Shown in pieces: positions 44,101 through 49,587 of a stretch of DNA of 49,587 nucleotides. The stretch lies in NCBI GenBank assembly GCA_002633005.1, contig NMRA01000888.1:43176-92762 (forward strand). The letters are read 5' to 3'. This stretch comes from Phoronis australis. Taxonomy: Eukaryota > Phoronida > Phoronidae. A program made the position numbers and the translations under genes. A model generated the notes under the pieces. It had not been told where the DNA came from. It ran no database searches and saw nothing but the letters and a program-made list of their open reading frames with translations. Numbering within the stretch: the first letter of the stretch is position 1; the number at the start of each line of letters is the position of its first letter.

Positions 44101-46779
44101 TCGTAAAACAAGCGACCAAAATCTTGTAGGTCACACTGACTAACAAATACAGCCTATCATCCAGAATACAGGTTGGTAACATGCAACATTCTTTAGACCT
44201 CAGCAAAAAGGGTTCCAAACCAGTGTGGTCCTGGGTTTGTGCAATCACATCCAGCTTGGACATGAGCTATTGGTATTTTTCTTGAAAACTATTGTGTTTG
44301 CCTTCACCCTGAACATATGTTTACCTGTCTGTCTTGAATTCTTAACCAAAATGGTTTGGGATTTAAAAATGTAACCACGCTCGTGCAATCTTGAACTGTT
44401 ATGCACCCCACTTTTGAATTTGCAAAATTAAGGTTGGCCAACTCCATTTAACTCCAAATCATTTCCATAGGTTGCTGATGGTTTCAATGTCCTAGCTGGT
44501 AACGGAAATATAATCCTATCACAGTAAGGAATACTACGGAACCGATTTTTATGAAAAAGGCCCAACACAATTTTCATTTTTTGCCACCTAAACGAGACAA
44601 GATTCCGTGTCCTCATTTGAAACGTCTATTGCCAGAAAACCAACCGTTGAAAATCGATGCCCTTCCATTCTTGGGGGTCCTCTGGCCTTCCCTTAGAAGC
44701 TACATAGAAAAAAACCCGACTTCCAATGGTTGAGTTTTCGATAAACGGCGTAGAACTTTGAATGATTTTGCCCTACACTGAAAAACCGCGAATTTACCGG
44801 AGATTCCGCGTCCTCACTTGAAACGTCTACTGCCGGAAAACCAACAGTTGAAAATCGATGCCCCTCAATACCTAGGTCCTCTGGCCCTCCCTTAATAGCT
44901 ACATAGAAAAAAAACTGACTTCCAATGGTTCAGTTTTCGTCAATCGCCGCAGAACTTTGCACGATTTTGCCCTCCAACGAAAAACCACGAATTTGCTGGA
45001 GATTCAGAGTCCTCACTTGAAACGTCTATTGCCAATAGAAAAAAACCTGACCTAGCATCTCTTTGTGGTTATGGCCAGAATACCAGCCGTTACTTGTACA
45101 ACTGCTAAAGACAACTGCCACTCATGAAGTCACAAAAAATCAAATTTTATATTATTCTGAAACAAAATGTCTCTATTTTACTATGGTTACCGACCATCCT
45201 TGTTACATTAACCAAGGATAGAATTTCTTGAATATCTTTTTGATTATTACTCTTCATTTCACTGTTTATCTCACTTCCACCACATGAGGATGAGACATGT
45301 GCTCCCGAAATATAGCTACTATTTTAACTTGCTTGTTTTTAATGCCTATAGGCAATTTGCTCGACAACTGCGTGCTGGAAGATCAGAAATTATACAGAGA
45401 GTATGAGGGAGTGTACATCAGCTGTCCAACAGAAACCACAGTCGTATTTTCAATCAAGTTTGAATTGTAAACGCATAGAAGTATATTACCACAAACATTT
45501 TAAATCTGGTCTGCAAGTCACCTGTTGGCCACATCACATGATATATATTTCCATGACGGTTCAAGATTTACATACTCATATAAAAGTATATTACGTTTTT
45601 AATATCATTGATGATCACAGAAATTGACTGCATATGATAATTATGTCTAGACAGATAAGCCATATAGATGTTTTTCCACGAAGGGTTTTAAATTATACAG
45701 TTTTACAGATTTACAGTCTAACAATGGAGTGACGGTTTAAAAAATATTTTTTCATATAGTTAAAACATTTCCAATTCATGGGACATTTCTTTGAAAATTC
45801 AGCCAGTGCTTACTGAAATACTTATTAGACTAAAATAAAAATACAAAGGATCAACAATTGAAAGTTTTAAACCACCAGACAGAAAAATTGTATGCGATCA
45901 AGAGTTTTCAACCAACACTAAGAAAAGTTAAATACGGCCAAAACAGACTGGATCTAATCTGCTCAGACAGACGTGTGTCCACAGGATGAAGCGATCAAAT
46001 GATGTAACGTATTGAGCATTGAATGGCTGAGCCCACTGGTCCTGTATTGATAATCGTTGATTACTTCAGATTAATTACACACTACTTGAAAGCAGTGACC
46101 GTATAACTGGCCTCAATGACATGGAACTGCTCGTTATGCGTTATGTGCTCGTTATGCGTTATCGCCGCTAGATATTGAAGGGACAGTGTTGTCATGGACA
46201 TCCAAATCGCCATGGCAACATTCCCCAAAGAGATGAGTGGCCTTTATGATCCACCTGTGATTCAATTTTGTTAATAACAAATTCCTAGAGTTCAAAGACG
46301 ACCTTTAACCGTCACATTTCCATTCCCTTTGCCTTGTCTGAATTTTGGACGGTGAATGAGAACAAAATAGAGTGTCTTTACTATAAATGTAACATACTTC
46401 AGCACTGGTAGTGTGCTCAGCACTGGTTCCATGCACCCCCTGTCATACCCTTGAGACCAAGCACAAGAACTAGTCCAATGCTTCTAGTCAACCAGCAAAA
46501 CACACGGTACCAACACCCCGACCTCACAAGTGAGAGTCTGTAGTCCAAACCAGCTGTGCTAAATTAGAAAATCTCTGAGAGACTAATAGATTATTCATGG
46601 AGAAGTCAGACATCAGTGGTTCCTACCTTGAACACGAATAGATACTCTCTCAGGAACGCGTACTGCTGAGCGATCGACTGCTGGCTCTCCCTGTTGAGCA
46701 CGTGACGTAGTGCTGAAGTGGCATTCTCCAACTGTTTTAAGTTGAACGACTGTCGGCCAATGGTAAAGTTGATGTGGTC
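19944..46779 (-). CDS. TRAPPC8: TRAPPC8 (Trs85 homologue), C-terminal 842 residues; 5' end outside window
   Basis: Subunit of TRAPPIII, the Rab1 exchange/tethering complex acting in ER-Golgi traffic and autophagy. Exons: 46779-46627, 39431-39305, 35365-35165, 34353-34208, 31777-31703, 30632-30348, 29512-29130, 27852-27596, 26139-26068, 25807-25569, 25029-24925, 21813-21665, 21369-21286, 20196-19944. All borders are AG/GT and all phases agree, giving 2529 nt including the stop. Family signatures: DHINFTIGRQSFNLKQLENA, QIALVNPLKIPL, RGKQNLEVQGPRLN, LPMWLRG-like PMWLRGDATPG, INFLFYYES, RHRVLRH, ATPCADFYFR, VIALWK, GQHHLT and CRPGVYNLGS. This is the end of the helical solenoid and the C-terminal beta-sandwich (Ig/ASH-like) region. 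About 590 N-terminal residues, including the Trs85-type TRAPP domain, are not in the window. Part of the gene is duplicated in this assembly (see 30503-33486). Confidence 0.95.
20833..21099. repeat. 135-bp tandem duplication
   Basis: Two copies of a unit starting GTGTTGAAATTGTATTGTCT, about 95% alike, in the last TRAPPC8 intron. Non-coding. Confidence 0.9.
21286..21369 (-). CDS. TRAPPC8: TRAPPC8 window exon 13
   Basis: 84 nt. LCHVPIHVILENCSQSQLQV, KVQLGHH; matches the family LCLVPVTLLLSNCSKADVDV strand. Acceptor TTACAG, donor GTAATG. Confidence 0.9.
21665..21813 (-). CDS. TRAPPC8: TRAPPC8 window exon 12
   Basis: 149 nt. KAIESGPLRIIKDPVDTSKK, QEAQLKNLEKFVNANVRCSPQV, SHNFSKN. A charged linker between the last two beta domains. 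The phase agrees with exons 11 and 13 (split Arg AG|G). The last residues resemble the SFNHPFHQKSLC join in human. Confidence 0.85.
22440..23420. repeat. Tandem array of a roughly 330-bp dispersed repeat
   Basis: Repeated order: GCCACTAG(G)GGGC..ACCGGTAGTC, AAGTCGTCAT, ATAAATACACTT, AAGATCCTGC(A/G)AACGGTTT, GAGATACAGCCATGGG, AGGAGGCGCCACAGTA, TTTGGTTGATAGAGGGGTGG. Two full units plus partials. The final part contains CAAATTTCATGAAAATCCGT and GGACGCCGGACGCC. Related text is at 38950-39240. The unit type is common in invertebrate genomes; I cannot name the family. Confidence 0.75.
23590..23790. repeat. G/C-run repeat, second copy
   Basis: Same family as 1-235, with CCCACTTTACCAAATGGGGG followed by CTCATTCAAGC and an 8-C run. 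A C..G-run (poly G at 23570) precedes it. Confidence 0.6.
24925..25029 (-). CDS. TRAPPC8: TRAPPC8 window exon 11
   Basis: 105 nt, phase 0 to 0. GFVVNENGVSQVIVGQHHLT then VNRLETQTLSSAKHK, equivalent to the family LILEGQHHVILRTI strand. Acceptor TTTCAG, donor GTAAGA. Confidence 0.92.
25569..25807 (-). CDS. TRAPPC8: TRAPPC8 window exon 10
   Basis: 239 nt. Encodes WDKQVVFSNVSYDQ, STATPCADFYFRHMS, then LDIDFTVIALWK, matching family SASPCADFFYRSLS...VDLNIVILWKA. Donor GTGAGT, acceptor TTGCAG. Confidence 0.94.
26068..26139 (-). CDS. TRAPPC8: TRAPPC8 window exon 9
   Basis: 72 nt, phase 1 in and out. Reads IKINDGESMLLCLKGTKCKR NLN. Weakly conserved by itself; placed by perfect phase joining to both neighbours and canonical splice sites (TTGCAG, GTAAGT). 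Confidence 0.82.
26189..27520. mobile_element. MITE family B copy, split by a foldback insertion
   Basis: The left part (26189-26415: CAAAACTATAAAATTTCAG.., CTGAAAGCAGAAA..) and right part (27195-27520: ACATTCATAGCAAAATAATG.., ACAATTCCTAAAAGCA.., GTCCCACATAACTTTATT) are together colinear with the unbroken copy at 29780-30275. The 780 bp between them holds the hairpin at 26530-27131. Confidence 0.65.
26530..27131. repeat. 600-bp long hairpin (arms about 285 bp, loop about 30 nt)
   Basis: Left arm 26530-26815 and right arm 26846-27131 are inverted copies, about 75-80% alike by eye. Examples: GTCATTACTGAACTAGTGATC versus GTCATTACCAAACTAGGTGACC, and CCTTCAGGGC versus CCTTAAGCCC at the outer ends. 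No coding. Sits in the TRAPPC8 intron between window exons 8 and 9. Confidence 0.8.
27596..27852 (-). CDS. TRAPPC8: TRAPPC8 window exon 8
   Basis: 257 nt. HRVLRHRSKIITTNSLELKA, TAYLV...SSVVLALEVHSLDQ, then ITEFSILQMSAASRQWCI. Corresponds to the family RHRILRHTAIICTSRSLNVRA block. GC-richer than the flanking intron. Acceptor CTGCAG, donor GTAGGT. Confidence 0.94.
28523..28634. repeat. 28-bp minisatellite, 4 copies
   Basis: Unit TATATGACTCGTCATAATG + TGCCTAGTT repeated four times with single-base changes. Lies in the TRAPPC8 intron between window exons 7 and 8. Confidence 0.92.
29130..29512 (-). CDS. TRAPPC8: TRAPPC8 window exon 7
   Basis: 383 nt, the largest exon here. VNFYDFPQALLCGEVQKVTV at the start, then GPVPLTQLKVASS, and at the end PMWLRGDATPGLHDINFLFY, YESTEPKPGL. 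This is a complete beta-sandwich repeat of the C-terminal region. Donor GTAGCC. Confidence 0.95.
29780..30275. mobile_element. MITE family B, unbroken copy
   Basis: About 495 bp with short inverted ends, TTAAGGTTGTGTAGGAC left and the complement of TTAAGGTTATGCAAG right. Shares internal text with 26189-27520 and, inverted, with 6541-6870. In the TRAPPC8 intron, close to exon 30348-30632. Confidence 0.65.
30348..30632 (-). CDS. TRAPPC8: TRAPPC8 window exon 6 (RGKQ..EVQGPRLN)
   Basis: 285 nt, 95 codons, phase 0 to 0. Starts VNLTLTPRHTGELHVVGVAY; carries YVRGKQNLEVQGPRLN and YGLDRRLDFVIVPSMPRLE, one of the clearest TRAPPC8 fingerprints. Acceptor CTTCAG, donor GTATAA. Confidence 0.95.
31482..31600. 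repeat. 57-bp tandem pair TTGTTGGATGTCGCTC..
   Basis: Two copies of a unit beginning TTGTTGGATGTCGCTC and ending CAAGGAGTATTT. Copy B of the larger duplication (32930-33010) has lost most of the second unit. Confidence 0.8.
31703..31777 (-). CDS. TRAPPC8: TRAPPC8 window exon 5, copy A
   Basis: 75 nt, 25 codons: NSIADELVHTEVIEEIMLAG, SERKL. Acceptor TTACAG, donor GTAGGT. A second copy at 33119-33193 differs by one synonymous base (AGG/CGG Arg). Only one is likely to exist per haplotype. Confidence 0.88.
31815..31943. repeat. 32-bp minisatellite, about 4 copies (copy A)
   Basis: Unit AATGTATGTCAACTGCAACT TACAGCACGTAC. Begins about 40 bp upstream of window exon 5 on the minus strand and ends at the N at 31944. 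Confidence 0.9.
31945..32074 (-). pseudogene. TRAPPC8: Truncated duplicate of TRAPPC8 window exon 6
   Basis: Repeats the first 130 nt of the exon at 30348-30632 with acceptor and reading frame intact (VNLTLTPRHTGELHVVGVAY). It stops at the single N at 31944, so it lacks the donor and the last 155 nt. Most likely a contig end from the other haplotype, not a biological exon. Confidence 0.8.
33119..33193 (-). CDS. TRAPPC8: TRAPPC8 window exon 5, copy B (duplicate)
   Basis: Same 25 codons and splice sites as 31703-31777, lying in the second copy of the duplicated segment. If both copies were spliced the protein would hold the 25 residues twice in frame, but the following exon copy is truncated at an N. 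Confidence 0.7.
33229..33487. repeat. 32-bp minisatellite, about 8 copies (copy B)
   Basis: Same unit as 31815-31943 with alternate GTCAACTGC / GGCAACTGC variants. A 32-bp period is 2 mod 3, so all plus-strand frames stay open through it. The long apparent proteins here (up to 173 codons) are therefore artefacts of the repeat. Confidence 0.92.
33925..34065. mobile_element. Foldback element with GCCACCTGTTG arms
   Basis: Left GGTCTGCATGCCACCTGTTG and right CAACAGGTGGCGTACAGACC are inverted around a 40-nt centre. Partial relatives occur at 35695-35790 and 45505-45595, each with CACCTGTTGGCCACATCA and TTCAAGATTTACAT nearby. A MITE family. Confidence 0.7.
34208..34353 (-). CDS. TRAPPC8: TRAPPC8 window exon 4 (first beta-sandwich)
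   Basis: 146 nt. Reads EPVTVQIALVNPLKIPLVLT, EVHLLWTYCAE, matching the family EPITVEVAFRNPLKVLLLLTDL...LLW motif. Acceptor TTTCTAG; the phase picks the first AG. Donor GTGAGT. Confidence 0.94.
35165..35365 (-). CDS. TRAPPC8: TRAPPC8 window exon 3 (acidic linker)
   Basis: 201 nt, phase 1 in and out. Encodes DNVTPATSASFSDDDDDSSE and NDWEDLEDILV, an acidic low-complexity stretch, then ...YTAKTCNSSNPRVVLG. This linker corresponds to the weakly conserved acidic loop before the beta-sandwich region. Assigned by phase match on both sides. Confidence 0.88.
35690..35795. mobile_element. Partial member of the GCCACCTGTTG foldback family
   Basis: CATTAGGTCAAGTGATGTGG then CCAACAGGTGGCGTGG and TTCAAGATTTACATATTCG, matching one arm of 33925-34065 and the fragment at 45505-45595. 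Confidence 0.55.
36051..36780. repeat. 109-bp tandem array (3 units plus remnant) interrupted by an insert
   Basis: Units start at about 36051, 36161 and 36270 (TGAATATTTACACCTGTG.., AGTTGTCCAGACACTG.., CATGAATAAAT..). A fourth start (CTGAATATTTACACCTGTGT) appears only at 36743, after the TIR-bearing insert 36374-36740. Confidence 0.75.
36374..36740. mobile_element. MITE inserted into the tandem array
   Basis: Left CCTTAGGCCGTGTCCACTC and right complement CCTTGAGTGTCATTCACAC. The interior repeats GCAACTTGC / CAACTTGTGCTGGAGCAAG / GCGTCCAC(A/G)CTAC. Diverged inverted ends and its position between array units mark an insertion. Confidence 0.55.
38930..39245. repeat. Dispersed repeat related to 22440-23420
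   Basis: GGGGCCACTAGAAGGTGCTG, CGGTAGTCAAATCAGTCCG, GTTTCATTGAAATCCATCGG; the second half repeats TGGTGCTGGTGCATTGAC and TTTCATTGAAATCCATCACG. Two subunits of about 170 bp, ending about 60 bp from window exon 2. Confidence 0.6.
39305..39431 (-). CDS. TRAPPC8: TRAPPC8 window exon 2
   Basis: 127 nt after acceptor TTCCAG. Reads HQLTCSATEG...GVLPQLPLPTIDGNATKVLL, matching the PLPQLPLPYINSSATRV block of the family. Ends with G of the split Asp codon (donor GTAACA). It is 7.2 kb from exon 1. Confidence 0.9.
39681..40030. mobile_element. 350-bp foldback MITE
   Basis: Ends GCATTGAATGACTGACCAG and complement GCATTGTATGACTGACCAG. The arms continue inward through TTTTCAAAAGGTTAGGCAAC, TCAGAGCTGAG and CAGCTTACCTTTCTCGAGA..AAGCTAGG, leaving a loop of about 85 nt. 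A strong hairpin of about 130 bp stem with internal gaps, in the large TRAPPC8 intron. Confidence 0.85.
40031..44600. other. TRAPPC8 intron, little structure seen
   Basis: AT-rich non-coding stretch. One tandem pair of about 55 bp at 41569-41650 (ACACACA..TTTCTAGTTTATATT). A single N at 41244. Open frames under 97 codons have no recognisable domain. Confidence 0.45.
44601..45037. repeat. 200-bp tandem repeat, 2.2 copies
   Basis: Units start at 44601, 44802 and 45001 (GATTCCG(T/C)GTCCTCA..TTGAAACGTCTA). They share AACCAACCGTTGAAAATCGA, GGTCCTCTGGCC and CTTCCAATGGTT. Frames are not kept open between units, so not coding. Confidence 0.85.
45505..45600. mobile_element. Partial member of the GCCACCTGTTG foldback family
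   Basis: CTGGTCTGCAAGTCACCTGT TGGCCACATCAC followed by TATTTCCATGACGGTTCAAG. The same order, inverted, is found at 33900-33985. Confidence 0.55.
46627..46779 (-). CDS. TRAPPC8: TRAPPC8 window exon 1 (end of helical region)
   Basis: 153 nt, phase 0 to 0, acceptor TTGTAG, donor GTAGGA. Reads DHINFTIGRQSFNLKQLENA then TSALRHVLNRES, AQQYAFLREYLFVFK, the most strongly conserved TRAPPC8 segment in the window. Confidence 0.95.
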
Positions 46780-48518
46780 CTACAATAGCAGAACCGAATA
46801 TCGTTAATACTGACATGCAGACAAAAGAAAATTGTTGGTACTTGCAACTAATAGATTTTCTTCATAATAACTCTCTGCCATTGACCATTTCACTGATACC
46901 GGAAATAGATGCATGCGCAGTTGAGAGCAAAGATGTGTGAGACACAAGTCACCTATGGTAAAGATTCTTCTATTTGGGACAAAAATAATAGCTAAAATTG
47001 CCATATTTCTATTTTTCTGAGGCTTAGCACTTTGTTGCAAATGCTCAAAATTTTACCAAATGTTGTTTGGTAATAGCAACGCCATAGAAACCGTGCAAAA
47101 AGCAAAGAAAACTTTCTTGAAAAGTTATTTTGATGAGAAATTCGACAACATGAAATTTCATCAGTCTGCTATATTGCAATTCAAATTGAAGAATTTTTAC
47201 CATAATCAAGAATCAAGAATGTGCAACACAGATGATCACGTGGTTGGTAAGCTGGTAGTTAACTTTTGGATAGATACTATCTGATACACTTATATCTATG
47301 ATAGACTGCTTGAAACACTCTAAAGTGAAATGACCTATTCAGATCGTATATCTACGTCTACTGACAGCGCTGTTCGGGATGACTGCTATCCCACAATGCA
47401 TTGTGTGTAAATTGTCTCTCGATATCCGTAGAAAGGTCAATCAAGTATATAATATGAATCATAGAGACAACTAAGTAAGTTAACTATTACTTCGAATATT
47501 TTTATGGACATGTATCAAATATGAAGACGAATGTTGTCCTAATGGCTGTATGAAGTTACAGCTGATACCAGAATGCATCCCATAACGCACTAACTATGCA
47601 ACCTGGCTCTGTTTCACAAAAAGAGACAAAAGACTTAAGTCAGAAATCTGGTTTTACCTCTACACAAATATATAAGAAAAATAATTTCATCTCACTTGCA
47701 CACAAGTCCAACGTCTACGGGAATATACACAAAACTGACAGCTACTGAGACAATTACCACAAAATTATTTCTAAACTGTGATGCACTGCTAAAGATATCC
47801 GCAATTGTGAAATAGGAGTTTAAGACCACATTTTTGTCTCAAGTTACTTAAGAACATAAGTGTTATAAGTCTTACCAATGATATCACTACTACTAGTTCT
47901 CCGTTATGCTAATTTTGCAAAAGATCCACGGGACTGAGACAGTCACGCAGTCCCTTTACCAAGACTCATTAAGACAACAAGGGACACTGCAATGACACCT
48001 CTTGAGCATAAATGAGTAGTGTTTTCTATTACAAATTGTTAGGCAAACACAAAACATAAAGTATCACACAACTGCGAATCAATTAACACGATAGAACCTG
48101 CTAATCCAGAGAAGTGAGACGTAACATCTGTATCTAGTTGCGCTCGTTACGTTGGACAATGAAAAATCAATTTGACTTGGTTTTCAAGTTACATACAGAC
48201 CCTGGCATCTACTTGAGTTACAAAGCATTACAGTATAGACAGGAACTGAAATGAATATGCAAAACTTTCAGAGTGAATATTATTGAACAACTCGTGCGGC
48301 AGCTAAATTACATATTGCAGATCCCTCTGATGAGAACCTGATTTTTAATTTTCAAGAACACAGAAATCCATGAAGCAAACCAAAATTTCCGGTGTTTTTC
48401 AATTTGTGAATTAGCAAAATCTGTTTACTATTTCAAAGTAACAAATGAGCAAGTGGTTGGCCTGAACCCTTGCATTGGTCAACTCTGAGCTGCATATATG
48501 ATTCAACTCAGTTTTACC
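46780..48518. other. TRAPPC8 intron/upstream, no exon recognised
   Basis: The exon before 46779 should encode the helical region but none was found here. Short frames lack family matches. Nothing else supported. Confidence 0.4.
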
Positions 48519-48578
48519 CATGACTTGGTACACTCCGTCATGACTTGGTACACTCCGTCATGACTTGGTACACTCCGT
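48519..48578. repeat. 20-bp tandem repeat, 3 copies
   Basis: CATGACTTGGTACACTCCGT three times in a row, exact. Just to its right a 58-bp pair (TTGTGGCCAGAATGGGTCTC at 48669 and 48716) follows. Confidence 0.95.
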
Positions 48579-49089
48579 ATTCTCAACTAGCAGAAAATGG
48601 AGACAGAACAATGCCACGTGAAGAAAAAATGAAAAACATATCTGATGCAAAGCGATGCCGGGGATTGGGTTGTGGCCAGAATGGGTCTCAGGAAACATTT
48701 GATGATGGATTGGCTTGTGGCCAGAATGGGTCTCAGGTAACACATTTCATGAAGTACAGTTACAAATTACAGTTAATTAGTGAAAAATATTCAAATTCTG
48801 GTATCTACCTCTAGAATATGAAAGTTCAGCCCAAAATCTCGAAATCTGTGGAAGAAGTTAGACTCTGTGAATTCCGTCTGTTATTCGTCAACATAGAAAC
48901 GCGGAGATATCATGTTAAATATGAATACAGCATAACTAAAGACCCTGTTCATTCATCGGTATCATACTTCTAGGAAAAAAATCTGCAAATGTATGTAAAA
49001 CCATAGCCATCTTTGTACAGTCACTACCGCCCTTAAGCTACTAAAATGCTAAATCTTTATAGTAGAAAGTACCGTAATCGTTCGGGTTA

Positions 49090-49215
49090 ACGCCCTGGGC
49101 GGTTAAATTGGCGAACCCAAAAAATCGGGGGAGGGCGGTTAACCGAGCAGTGGGCGGTTAAATCGAAAATCCAACTAAAGTAGGGGATGGGCGGTTAACC
49201 GAACAGGGGCGCTTA
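49090..49215. repeat. GGGCGGTTAA short-period repeat
   Basis: GGGCGGTTAA occurs at 49097, 49133, 49152 and 49189 (spacing 36, 19, 37), with CCGA(A/G)CAG between. GC-rich island in AT-rich sequence. Likely a terminal part of an unknown dispersed element. Confidence 0.6.
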
Positions 49216-49587
49216 TTATGACAGTCAACCGCAGGTAATCTTACCTGGCGATCTAAAATCCCGACACGACACTCATACTCGGAACGCGTAGCCCTTTTCA
49301 AAGAGCTTTATCGTCACGTCGCCAAATGACTGTGAAAACGTCATAACAGCGGATGATCCCAACAAAGGTTCTCTTGCCCTCAGATTAGTCATTCACTATT
49401 AAATTTACAAAATTGCTGAGTAATAGCCCCGTGCCGTCCTGCGGTGCGCAGACGACCAGTGACCACGAAGCCTCCACTAGAATTAAAACTGTTTCAAGAT
49501 GTGACCCTGCTTAAGTGCGCGCGTACAAGCTTCACGTGTTGCAGAGGTCAGACATCAAATTTATGGTCTCGTACTATATGTAGCTGT

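Noticed and set aside
1-49587. CRISPR arrays, operons, tRNA or rRNA genes
   Set aside because: None seen; the direct repeats here are minisatellites without unique spacers, and no tRNA cloverleaf was found by eye.

Overview
This is animal nuclear DNA: AT-rich, with exons of about 70-380 bp, canonical GT..AG introns, long introns full of small transposons and minisatellites, and no bacterial signature. The exon structure and repeat types (many MITEs, a Kolobok-like THAP transposon, G-run-ended repeats) fit a marine invertebrate, perhaps a deuterostome (hemichordate, echinoderm or lancelet). I cannot fix the species from sequence alone.

Two conserved genes lie head-to-tail, both on the minus strand. 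The first is a complete cathepsin Z/X (CTSZ) gene, rebuilt as 7 coding exons between 12252 (ATG) and 2871 (stop). The exon phases join without error to give 309 residues, with all catalytic residues and the HIP mini-loop that defines the family. The second is the 3' 60% or so of TRAPPC8 (yeast Trs85 homologue; TRAPPIII tethering complex/Rab1 GEF). It has 14 coding exons between 46779 and the stop at 19944, encoding 842 residues; the N-terminal exons lie beyond the right edge. The two genes encode a lysosomal exopeptidase and an ER-Golgi/autophagy trafficking factor. I see no sign that they form a functional unit.

Layout: 1-2640, repeats and a broken THAP-domain gene fragment (+). 2669-12252, CTSZ, whose introns carry two related MITEs, a third MITE family, a 78-bp palindrome and a compact miRNA-like hairpin. 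12445-17390, a cluster of transposons directly upstream of CTSZ: a G-run repeat end, a truncated and a complete (TTAA-flanked, 1.7 kb) Kolobok-like element with THAP domains, an LTR-like fragment, and a 1.25-kb TIR element holding half a THAP domain. 17391-19943, intergenic/possible TRAPPC8 3' UTR. 19944-46779, TRAPPC8, whose introns contain tandem repeats, foldback elements, a nested MITE and a 1.44-kb duplication joined by a single N that is probably an unmerged haplotype. 46780-49587, a further TRAPPC8 intron or flank with short repeats.

I found no convincing undescribed system. The features most worth a second look are the long hairpins, the small wobble-paired hairpin in CTSZ intron 1, and the THAP/Kolobok cluster at the CTSZ 5' end. 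All positions were read by eye; no alignment or database search was run.
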